Shown here piece after piece: positions 47,886 to 58,420 of a stretch of 64,000 nt of DNA; position 1 is the first letter of the stretch; the number at the start of each line of letters is the position of its first letter. A program made the translations under genes and the position numbers. The DNA comes from Anagrus nilaparvatae (taxonomy: Eukaryota > Arthropoda > Insecta > Hymenoptera > Mymaridae), in NCBI GenBank assembly GCA_022575985.1, contig JAKSXM010000014.1:18228001-18292000 (forward strand), given 5' to 3'. A model generated the notes under the pieces. It made no database searches. It saw only the letters and a list, made by a program, of their open reading frames with translations, and was not told where the DNA came from.

Positions 47886-50800
47886 GACGCCGCGCCACCT
47901 TTGACTCATGCCTCAGTGTTATTGCAATTATTGCAATAAATACTGACGGTAATGTCAATATATGAAGAGGATCTAGAGGAACAGGTAGTTTCCAGTTGAT
48001 ATTTTTTAATAAATTATGCAAGTTACTTTAAAACATTTTATCTTATACCTTTTTCAGTGTATTCCAATATTTGGGGGTTAAGTGTAATTGCTTCCTCATC
48101 AGAGTCAAACAAAAATATATAAAACCAGCTTTAAAATGAAAAAAAAAAGATTTTTAACTTTACAATTGTACTTTTTGATATATTTAATTTTCATATCTTG
48201 TAATTCATACTATATTAGAATTGGAAACTAAAGATGAAAATGTATAAATCAAAGGAAGGAAAGAATCAGAACAGTCAGCTTTAGATGCCAAACACCTCTT
48301 ATTTATAGTATTTTATATCGTATAAAATAGTGATTTTCCAAACAAAATATAATAGTATAATTACAAACCGGTGTCCACAGAAGTAAAAAATGGTCCAAAT
48401 CGCAAGTAAATTACTATCCTAAATGAAGCCAATGGCACTTAATTTTATTAACCATACGGTTAACTGCGATATGAGACATTTTTATGGGCAAGTGTCGTAC
48501 ACAATTTTTTTTTCATCAGCGATCGGAAAACACTGAATAACTTATACGTACGATGTGGCTATTGACAAGAAAAAATGTTTTTTTTTTTAGATTTTGAATA
48601 TATTTAAATGCATGACAAAGTAAAAATGTATTGCTTGAATGTTTAAGCAATTTCTTGAATTTTCAAGCAAATTAAACTTATGAATTCAAATATTTTGTAA
48701 TACAACATGAAATTTGAAGGTAATTTCTTTATTTTTTTGTTATTTTATAATAGAATTTTGAAAACATGTCAGCTGAGAATAATTATTAATAAATTGCTTG
48801 AAAATTAAAGCAATATATTTTAACAGTGTATGCATAGATTGTTACTTCATAATCTTTAAATATTAATAAACAATTTGGTAAATACTTATAATTAAGATTC
48901 TTTATTACTTAAAAAAAAAAACAGTGATTATTTTTTTGGTTTCACTTTATATTAACTCTTTTTAAAATTAAAATTTCCCACTCATTTATGTCTTGAGTCA
49001 TTTTTCTTAAATGTTTTAATATTTAAAATTTTCTTCTTTCAGCTTTATTTTTATTAATTTTTTCTTCTTTTTTTGCAATTTTTTAAAATAATTTTTTATT
49101 TTAATCTTTTTTTGTTATTTTTTTTATTTATTTTTTTTTTTTTTTTACTCTTTTTGCTTTTAAAAAATTTTTTTTATTACTTTGGTTTAGCTGAAATTGA
49201 AAATTCCAAATTACAAACTAAGGTCTTAAGTAAGATGTTAATAATATTCAATAATATTTTCTATTTAAATTATATTTTAATTTTAAGTATTATCTTTGCA
49301 TAAAAATTAAAGTTACAATACATATATGTAATTGAATAAAAATTATATCTTTTTGCTAATTAAAATTTTAACTATTCCTTATTAGTTTAATTTGCATGCA
49401 TTTTATATTGCACAAATAAATTTGAATGTTCTTCAATAAATTTTTGAATACGTAGCCTTAAACACTCGGTATACATATTTTTTTTACCAAGAAGATTTCT
49501 TTTTTGTGCTTGTAATTTTTAGTAAAATACTGATAAACGCTTTTCACTAATGTATACACACTCGGTTAAGCTATTATTAAAAATACATTTCTTTTCAAGT
49601 ATTTAATGAACAATTTTTTTTTTTTTTTTTTTTTTTATTTATTTATTTATTTTTTTTGTAACCAAAATATCTTGTAATCCTTACTATATTAAAACTGCAA
49701 GTTAAATATAAAAATGTTTAAATTGCGCGTAACAAACTTTTGTTTGGCTTGAATATTGTTTTAAAAATTATTAAATTTGGTTTAAAATGCCATTTCAAAC
49801 ATCTACTGCATACCAGCATCATAAATGTTTGAATACGTAGCTTTGAAACACTCGGTATGCATAATTTATTACCAAGAAGCTTTTCTTTCTCGTGCTTGTA
49901 TTTTTTAATAAAATACTGATTATGAACTGTTCAAAGAATGTTTTTAATATGATTGCAAGTATGCTTATGCTTTTTTTATGCTTAAAGGTTAATAAAATAT
50001 AATTAATATTAAAAATATAATTAATATTATCTTCAAAATTATGAAATTTCTTTTCAAAAGTCAATTCAAGAATCTGCTGCAAACCAGCATCAATTAGCTA
50101 AAAAAATTTATTTATTAATAATTGGAAATTTATTTTTTTTACAAATTTTTGGGTGTAAATTGATGATTTTAAAATTTATTATACCTTGCTCAAAATGACC
50201 TGGAAATCTTAAACTTTAAGAACCTTTTATTCTTAGCCAAAACAGCATTTATAGTAATTCATAAAACTTTTTAGATATTGTATGGTTATTTAGCAAATCC
50301 AATTCCTAAAATATAAAGCAAATTTCATATGCAATTTAAAAAAATTATAATATCTTTACTATATTATTTTCTAAAGATTTATTATATACTTACATTTTTA
50401 TTCTTATCGATTTGCCTTCTTCCTTAGCTTCATGCATAATGATGAATGCGAAACATTCTCGTAACCAAAATAAAATATTTGCATAATTATTTTATAAGTG
50501 GTAAATACAAAATTTGCAATGATTTTTTAATATCATGTTAGATTTAAAATATTTTAAAAATACAAAATTTTTAACACTAGACATAGTTTCATTGATATTT
50601 TTTTACATAAGTTGTAATCAGATTATTTTAATGGCTATTATTAACATCATACTTTTACAAAAATTATTTTCTTAAAATTAAAAAAATAAGTAATTTATTG
50701 CTAAATTTTTATTTTTTTGAACCTTAATGATTAAAAGATTTAAACTTAAAACAATTATTTTCTGCATCCTATTTTTTAAAGCTTATTAGTTGCATTAAAA

Positions 50801-51414
50801 TGAAAATTACATTACATAAATTTATTTATGCATAGTAGTTAAATCTTTTTAATAATTAAAATGTTATCTAGTTCTTATTATTTTAATTTACATGTATTAC
50901 GCAGGAGCAAATTTTTATATTCATAATCTAACAACAGATTTTAAGTTATGACCAAAAAATACATATTCTAATTAGTTATTTCTATTAAATTTTGATTATT
51001 GCAAATAGAAACTAAGCGGAAAAATTATATTTACCCATACTACGATTTCGTTTGGAATTTCACTATTTTGCGAAAATTTACAATATTTTTACGATAAATA
51101 TGCCCTTTTTAATTAATTGATTAATTAGTGAATAATAAACATATTTAATAATTAAAACTAAATAATTAATTGAGAATAGAGTTGGCAAGATTTCTAGGCT
51201 TGACCCGTCCTTTAGACAAATTTAACGTAAAATATAAAAGAAAAGTTAAAGATGTTAAAGATTAAAGATATTTAAATTTGCGAGAAGTATGTTTAAGTTG
51301 TCTCTACGTGGTTCCGAAAGTCAACTATACTTTCGTTAGCACTCTTTTTGATAAATAGAAAAATAAAAAGAAATAATTGAATTTACCTTTTTCATAATTT
51401 AAAATTTATTAATT
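47886..51414. other. AT-rich DNA with local direct repeats, no gene seen
   Basis: No gene is supported. A direct repeat of about 100 bp is present: TGAATACGTAGCCTTAAACA with CTCGGTATACAT and ACCAAGAAG at 49445-49532, repeated at 49830-49922. ATATCTTGTAATYC-TACTATATTA occurs at 48193 and 49669. A poly-T run lies at about 49613-49637. The frame at 49073-49303 is translated poly-T. Confidence 0.45.
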
Positions 51415-51679
51415 TTACGAGGAAAACATCATAGACAAGTTATCAAAAGAATTCCTATGACTACATATTATCCGAAAAAATTTTTTTTTTGTAATTTCAC
51501 ATGCACTTGCAGTAAACGTAGGGATTTTGCGGTTCTGTACATTAGGCCTTATAATACTAGGAATTTTGGTTACATTAGAAGGAAAATAAAAACTTAAAAA
51601 AGGCAATGATGGTAATTGTAGAGGTTTTACAATGGTACATGAATTATACCATTGTAAAAAGGAGACTAAAAAGAGGATA
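51415..51679 (-). CDS. Doubtful small ORF on the minus strand
   Basis: An open frame after a possible acceptor (TTGATTTTGCTTTTTAG, ending about 51680) reads LFLVSFLQWYNSCTIVKP and then a serine/proline-containing chain ending NSFDNLSMMFSS. It has no ATG at its beginning. The hydrophobic start could be a signal peptide if a start codon lay in an upstream exon. No homology is recognised, and chance is quite possible. Confidence 0.2.
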
Positions 51680-52009
51680 CTAAAAAGCAAAATCAAAAAT
51701 ATTTAAATCTATTGATGAATATCTGGCATGGATATTCCATGAGTAATTTACGTGTTGATTTATACTTGCTTTTTTATAATTTCGTAATTAAATATTATCT
51801 ATTATTTTCTTTTATAGTTTAACATACAGATTTTTTCCTTGATACTGAACTTTAAGATATAGCTATTTAAAAGAAAATAGTTACCTAAAAGTAGAAAGAT
51901 ATGAAATCCTAGGTATATCAACTATCCAGCTTGTGACGAAGATCCAACTATATTAGAAAGAGAATGACAGGATTTCCGTTAGCGGAACGAAGGAAGTATT
52001 TTTGCGGGC

Positions 52010-52412
52010 TATCCAGCTTGTTTTGGATGTGATGCCACAGAGTACCAGGGTAACTTTTATTTGAGTTCCTTAGTACGTGACATCCCTCCTCTTATCGTTC
52101 CTCTCAGAAACATGCTCTGCTGTGAAAACCAGGATTATAGCTTCAACGGTAAGTTTATCGAATTTATGCCCAACCAGAATGGGTTTTATTGTTACGATTG
52201 TGTAACAGGTAAAAGAGTAAGCACACAAAATTTCTCTCTTACAAAAACTACTTCCAATAAATAGTATTTGAATAAGACTTGCATGCAAAAAAATAGTAAT
52301 AAGTATAGGACTAGTGACAGATTGTAGATTGTAGATTGTAGAGTTTGTCACTACACCATTTTCCAGAATAAGTCCGGTCTCTATGACGACGGTTTTATTT
52401 GGGTAGAGGAAT
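52010..52412 (+). pseudogene. Cysteine-rich family member 2, broken
   Basis: The frame through 52061-52264 reads CFGCDATEYQGNFYLSSLVR, then DIPPLIVPLRNMLCC and GFYCYDCVTGK, before a stop. A second frame farther on (52335-52412) gives CRVCHYTIFQNK and DDGFIWVEE, comparable to part 2 of the 42725 copy. The N-terminal third seen in copy 1 is missing or unrecognisable. A GATTGTA triplicate (52319-52340) sits at the frame change. Likely inactive. Confidence 0.4.
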
Positions 52413-52557
52413 AAGTTTTAGATGTAATTTAGATAGTTAAGATCATTTGTACGCGTTGATAGGGCTCCAATTGAAGCTCTACCAACGTTTTTGGCGTTGA
52501 GGTGGGATGGTACAAAAGCATTTATTTTTTTTATGCAATTTGGGACCTTAAATTTTA

Positions 52558-53526
52558 ATGGCGATCAAAACAACAGATGTAGTGTGGAAAGCATCTGGTC
52601 TCTTGCTTGGCATGTTTAACGCGTGCCTCGTGGCAGGCGCCTTTCCAAGGGACTGGAAAGTGGCCCGTCTGGCTCTGATAAGCAAGGGAAAGGGTGAACC
52701 AGGATCTCCATCATCTTACAGACCATTGTGTATGTTAAATACCATTGGCAAGGTGATGGAGAGTATGGTCAGAGGAAGATTGCGGCAAGCAATTAGGGAA
52801 GCGGGTGACCTTAGCGACGACCAACACGGCTTTCGTGAGGGGCGTTCCACGATCGGTGCCATCGAGCAGGTCGTGAAGGTGGTTATGAGGGCCAGACAAG
52901 TGCGGCCGGATATTAAACCGGACGTCCTGCTTGTCACGTTGGATGTGAAAAACGCATTCAACTCGGCTAAGTGGGACGATATGTTGCACTCCCTCGAGCA
53001 GATATTCAGAGTTCCGGATTATCTGAGAAATATACTCAGAGATTACCTCCGGGACCGATACCTGCGCTGGGACACTCTCGATGGCACAAGAGGTAAAGTA
53101 TTAAGCGCAGGCATAGCGCAGGGTTCAGTTCTGGGTCCTGATCTGTGGAATGCCTTTTACGACGGCTTGCTAAAGATTGAGCTTCCGGATGGATGCTCCA
53201 TGATCGGATACGCGGATGACGTTGCTCTAACCATAACAGCTCAAGAGCCAGAGGACCAGCAGAATACCTTGGATGAGGCCATGCGCCTTATCAATAGCTG
53301 GATGTCGGATCACGGACTAAGACTGGCAGTCCCGAAAACGGAGATTGTCCTTCTGACCCGGAGAAGGGTTGATACCATATTTGGCGCCAGCTTTGATGAC
53401 GGAGGTAATCCCCTTATGATCCAGACCAAACCATCGGTCAAATATTTGGGGGTCTTCTTGGATAACAAGTTGACCTACAATAGACAATTCCAGCAGGCAG
53501 TGTGGAAAGCATTAAAATCCATATAA
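52558..53526 (+). pseudogene. R1-clade reverse transcriptase fragment (open, truncated at both ends)
   Basis: A continuous 322-codon frame with FPRDWKVARLALISK, the RPLCMLNTIGKVMES block, FREGRSTIGAI (residues 92-102), LVTLDVKNAFNSAKW with the first catalytic Asp at D129, GIAQGSVLGP (185-194), GYADD (217-221) and KTEIVLLTRRR. It stops soon after VKYLGVFLDNKLTYN. The fingers N-terminus, endonuclease, C-terminal knuckle and 3' UTR are absent, so it cannot move on its own, although the palm is intact. GC content is much higher than in its surroundings, suggesting recent insertion. It is related to, but clearly distinct from, the copy at 3560-5560. Confidence 0.8.
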
Positions 53527-53799
53527 AAAGAGCTTGCAGTTCCCCTAGCCCACGAAAAATGCTCTTAAGATTTTGAGTTAACCTTACTGAATTCCTTGAA
53601 TATTGTTTTTCATGAAATCTGCATTGTTATATTCCTCACATCAACATCAATTACAGTAAATTATACTGCTTTGTAAAAATGTAATATAAAGTCGAAAATA
53701 ATCCACAATTAAAACTTCTAAGAGACAATTGCGTAAACGGTTGTGTAGACGAGATCAATCATAAATTAATTTAATTTTTAGTTTTGTAGAGATCTTTTC

Positions 53800-54126
53800 T
53801 TTAGCTAGATTTTGTCGTATTTTCTATGAAACTATTAGACTACGTAGATGAAAAAGAGTCAAATAACTTGGCGCTAAGTTCTATGGATTAGTGCCACTAT
53901 TTGAGAACCAGTTCGGAAATAAGCATAATTTTCTGAGGACATAGTATGTTAGCTCTCTGACTAGGGACATCACGATCAGCAAGAATTGGAATTGGTATCG
54001 CTAATATTCTAACCGTTGCGAGAGTTTCTATGTCAACTTCAAGAAAAAGACAATGACCTGCGGATCATGTTATCTGAAAGATAATCCTAAGCTTAATTAT
54101 AAGATTAAACTCTATAATTTTGTATA
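53800..54126 (+). pseudogene. Cysteine-rich family member 3, broken
   Basis: Across three frames it preserves the family order: a start-like MKLLDYVDEKESNNLALS, then YGLVPLFENQFG, a stop, SSLTRDITISKNWNWYR, a stop, and FYVNFKKKTMTCGSCYLKDN. These align by eye with LVPLFEEEYG, SLTVEIIRSRN and FYLNYPYKLTTCVRCY of the 42725 copy. At least two stops and a frameshift make it non-functional. Confidence 0.4.
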
Positions 54127-54310
54127 AAATCTCTCGTGGATTCACACAACAAAAATTATTAAACTTTTGTTATTTCTATTGAGTTTAATTTATTTTATAA
54201 TATTTTACTAAAGTGATTACAAGAATTTTTGTATATTCTTATACAAGTATACTTACAGTTGATTTTGTTGAAATAAAAATACGAACTTTTGAATTTAACC
54301 TGAAATTTAT

Positions 54311-54391
54311 TTAACCCCTTAGTGCGGTATGACGAGTATATTCGTCATAAATATATGGGATTCCTATCTTAATTCTGCATTAAGGGGTTAA
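54311..54391. mobile_element. Very short piggyBac-like MITE (81 bp, TTAA-flanked)
   Basis: TTAA at 54311-54314 and 54388-54391, with inverted ends CCCCTTAGTGC and (complement) CCCCTTAATGC. An internal palindrome, ATGACGAGTATATTCGTCAT, lies at about 54330-54349. It has the same target and CCC-starting ends as the larger MITEs at 10763 and 11631. Confidence 0.7.
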
Positions 54392-56088
54392 CAATAAAAT
54401 GATATTTACAATAAAAATATTTGAACTTAACTTTAAAAATATTAAAATTGGAGAAAAAGGTCTAACCAAAAACTAGCAGCGAATTAGCTTTAAAAGGCTA
54501 ATTAAAATTTGAGAAGAACTAGTCTTTACTGAACTATTCTAAAAAGTAAACTGCCTTGATTTTTAAAATTAGGGGTTTATATATCCCAAAAAATTAATAG
54601 ATAAGGATCATCAGGTGATAATTCTTATTTACTAAGTTATGAAATTGACCCTATTGCGTAATAATTTAAATAATATGTCAATCAATATTATAAAAAAAAA
54701 TAGAGTTGGCCTAAATCTCCAATATTAATTAAAGGTTGAACAGGAAGTGAATATTATTTTTAGATAACAAAATGCAAGTGTCTAAGAATTAAAAGTTTCA
54801 AAATAATAAAAATAATTTTTGATTAAATTGATAACTTTTAAAATAAACATCCTTTGACGGAGTAACTACCTTTGATTAACTTAAAATAATAATTTTAATT
54901 AAATTTATAAGACTTAAAATTTTTTAGAGGAAAAAGAGAGAGAGAACAAAAGAAAAAATTTTTTATACGGTATTATTCCGTTGACATCAGCTATCAGTTT
55001 AAAAATATACCCTTAATATCGGAAGATCTTCCGAGTCATCATTTTTCCCACTCTATTTTTATGTGAATGAAACTAGTATTGATAATAATAGAATAGTTCT
55101 CTAAAAGGAAATTTTTGACTGTTGGAGAACCTTATCAACCAATAGAAGGTTGACATATCGGGTTCAGCGCGCGAAAGATTTTGGAAAGTAAGGAACTAGA
55201 ATATTCTTATCAATATTCTTAAAAATTCGTGTTTGGGCTGAGAGAGGCCTGCTATATTCTTTTGAGCTCAAACCTAGAACACGCAGTACTCGCGTAAAAA
55301 AGTTTAACTTTGAATATTGTATTGTTAAATTTTAAAATATTTATAAGTAAGGAAACTTAAGTTTTAAAAGTTCAAGTTTTTAATATTTGATATTTAAATT
55401 TTTGTAAATTCCTCACTCAATAAATTTCCAAGTTAGCTTTTAATAAATATTAATAATTTTATATTGTTATTGGTCTTATTTTCTTTATAAAAAATCATTC
55501 TTTATTTTTTTGGATAACTAATCGAACAAATCAAAAGTAAGGAATTATTTAATATTTTATTTTTTAATTAACAATAACCGAGAGTTATAATAGTTAGTAC
55601 GACCCTGGAGAAATCCATAGGGACAGTCCGCCTAAAAATAGAAACACAAATAAATAGCTGAACATTTTTCAGTCTAAAATTTATTTATTTGTTATAACTT
55701 AATATTTTCTTTTTTGTAAAAACCCCATTGAGGAGTAAGTTACACGTTTGATAACTTGAAAATTTGAAAGCTGGAAATTAACTAATGGAATATGTTATCA
55801 AGTTTCCAATTTTCTAAAAATTAAACGTGATATGAATGATCCCTTGTTTCAAGATGATTGTACTTTTTTCATTAGGCTACTAATAGCGGACATTTTCCAG
55901 ATAAAAAAATTAATTTAATATAATAAACAAATATTTCATTGATTCTTGTTGCGGCCAATAGCTTAAAATCATATTTTTCCTTATATTTTTCAAATATTCG
56001 CGCATTTACTCTAACTTCTTTGATATCGTAATTATTTAATTTATCGGCCCCCCGTTTTAGGGTCCCTTCTCTCACGTTAAACTTTCAC
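54392..56088. other. AT-rich DNA, no gene recognised
   Basis: No exon is supported. A minus-strand frame at 55872-56075 (GADKLNNYDIKEVRVNARIF and onward) has protein-like composition but no ATG, splice partner or recognised domain. I leave it unassigned. Confidence 0.4.
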
Positions 56089-56089
56089 C

Positions 56090-56165
56090 GGTTCTATAAA
56101 ACCGATTCATGCGCATCAATCGCTCTCATTCTGTGGTCGGCGGTCGCGCTCGTAAGTCAATTCGA
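56090..56165 (+). promoter_or_regulatory. Candidate core promoter with TATA, initiator and DPE-like elements
   Basis: TATAAAA lies at about -33 relative to the A of CTCATTC (near 56128), which resembles an arthropod initiator. AGTCA falls at about +28 to +32 and fits the DPE consensus RGWYV. The block is GC-richer than its surroundings (GGTCGGCGGTCGCGCTCG). A GTAAGT at about +25 could alternatively be a donor of a short leader exon. The next plus-strand gene is THAP at 58421. A solo LTR could also supply such a promoter. Motif match only. Confidence 0.3.
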
Positions 56166-57897
56166 ATCATACACCGCCCAGCGTGTTAAACTTAGTGAAA
56201 TTAAAATCAAATCAACTATATTCTTAAATGCCAGTTTTTTAGTAATCTTAATTTATACAGTCCGCTAACTATTTATTTATTATTGTAAAATTTATTGAAG
56301 TGATTTAAAATAATTAACATTATTTAATTTAAACAAGTGAATTCATTGATTTTACCTCAAAACCAATTTTCCTACAATTTCCCCAAATATTTCCTTCAAA
56401 ATATTACAATTCTATAAAATTCACCAGTCCTTCTAGTTTATTTCATATCATAGACGAGGATTCTTTCAGATTCTTGTCAATTTTTTTTTTGTGGGTATTA
56501 TAGGTTTCATAGAAAAATGAAATTTGAATTTTATGAAAAAAGTACATTTTGAAATTACTTTTTTTGCCCTTCAATGAGATAGAAAAAAATGCTTTTTCTT
56601 TCCACTGAAAAAGAAAATTTTCGTTTTGTCCATGGTAGCAAAAAAAAAAAAAAAAAAAATTAATTATAATATTTCAAGAATTTAATGATCAATAGTTTAA
56701 GAAAAAAAATTTTTATCACGACAATTTAGAAATGGTTAGAGGATATTTTGTCCCTTGTTTAAAAAATAGCTATATCTTTATACCCTGGTCGAAAGTGCTA
56801 ATTTAGCGCCCAAATATTAAGGCTAAAACTAAAACTTATAATATGATGTGTATTCATTTGTTTATAATGAATATAATACATTTTTAAATAAGTGAGCAAA
56901 AAAAAGAATATGGCCCAAATCGTGCGTAAAGTGGTAAACAGCGATCTGAGGCATTATTTTGTTGCTCCCACAGTCTAAATATAATTTTTATTTCTCAGCT
57001 AGAAGAAAACGCTTTATTTTCGATCAAGTGGTAGAAGCAAAAAAGTTTTCGACCCGGGAGGAAAGAAATTAATTTTTATTACTATATTGAGAAAGAAAAA
57101 TTTCGTTTTGTGCATGGGATCAAAAAAAGAAAAAAAATTTATATCCGAAAATTTAGCAATGGTTAAAGTTTTTAAGGTACAAAGTAAATGCGCACATTTA
57201 TTAATAATTTATATTGAGGAGTTAATTAATTTATATTTACTTTTTTAAAATAATAATATTCGTCTTCTTAATTTTAGACATCTGAGATGGGGCTACAATA
57301 AGTTGCGTGTTTTTTGTTAATTATTTTTTGTATTACTACTTTTATAAGTAAGCATATAAAGTATGGCTTGAATTCTCCTTTCCTCCTGCGAAACTTTTCT
57401 GAATTTAATATTATTGCATTCGATGATTTTCACCTAAAATATTTTGAGTACAACAACGGTAAAAAACGAAATTTTTTATAAAATGAGAAAAACATAAAAA
57501 TTCCTATATTTGCCTAATAATTCCAAACTAATTAGGTTGATGATTATCATTATGATTATTTTCTGGCGCAGAAACTGCTTAATAGGCAGTGCCCGCTAAT
57601 AAAAAAATTTTTTTTATTTTTGTTATTTTTTTTAATAAAAAAAATTTTTTTTAATTTTTGTTATTTTTTTTATTAATGCCAACGGATTAGAATTTCATTC
57701 TTCATAAAAATCTTTAGAGCCGGGACCACGGTTGGGAAAGAAAAGATGTTGCAGTGTTGTTCTGTTCATTGCGAGGCTTCCAGAATTTCGCTTCTGAAAT
57801 CTGTTGAAGAAAGAAGACGGCAATAAATATGTAACTCTCTCTTCAGGATTCTTGCAATATGTGATTCTCATCAGTTAATCGCTTTCTACAGTCATAA
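56166..57897. other. AT-rich DNA, no gene recognised
   Basis: It holds poly-A tracts (about 56640-56659), a local duplication of TTTTATTTTTGTTATTTTTTTT at 57610-57670, and a GC-richer patch at 57715-57840 with a short frame (MLQCCSVHCEASRISLLK) that I could not support as a gene. Confidence 0.4.
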
Positions 57898-58119
57898 GGG
57901 TCGATTTCATGAAGCATATTTTTACTAGATTCTGAGGGCACTAGAGTAAAAATAATTAATTATGATTCAAAACCTGTTAAAATTCTGCTTAGACAGAATC
58001 TACAAAATCGCCTTAAAGTAAAATTTTGATAAATTTTTATTGATAATTAATAGAGTTCAATTGAAGTCAACTCTAGTGACCCTAGAACCTAGTAAAAATA
58101 TGCTCCATGAAATCCCACC
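57898..58119. mobile_element. Foldback MITE, about 220 bp
   Basis: The left end GATTTCATGAAGCATATTTT and the following TACTAGATTCTGAGGGCACTA pair with the right end, where ATGCTCCATGAAATC and CTAGTGACCCTAGAACCTAG are the complement with a few mismatches. The termini are GGG...CCC-like. No matching target duplication was found. Confidence 0.6.
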
Positions 58120-58420
58120 TATAGAGTAGGGAGAATGCCAAATTAGGGGAATCTATTTTATTATAATATCTCAATAAAGATTTAGGGCTTTGTGTCTATT
58201 TTATGCAACAATCATTTACACATCTTATCTGCGCATAAGAATAAAAAGAGATAGAAATAATGGAAAACACGTGTCTAATTTAGTCACTTTTTTGAACCCA
58301 GAAATATACTTCATTAAAATATCCTATCGAATCTTTGTATGCAAATTATTTTTGAATATAAGAAAAAAGAAATATACATTTCAAATAACCGTCTAATAAT
58401 TAAAAAAAAATAAATAAAAA

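Noticed and set aside
49073..49303. ORF with long Phe/Leu stretches resembling a membrane protein
   Set aside because: It is translated poly-T and TTTTTA low-complexity sequence.
55872..56075. Minus-strand frame with charged, soluble-looking composition
   Set aside because: It begins at a GTG with no ATG, no upstream exon and no recognised family, so evidence is too thin for a gene call.
57746..57826. Short plus-strand ORF MLQCCSVHCEASRISLLK, suggestive of a zinc-binding start
   Set aside because: Only 26 codons, no continuation by splicing that I could support and no full motif.
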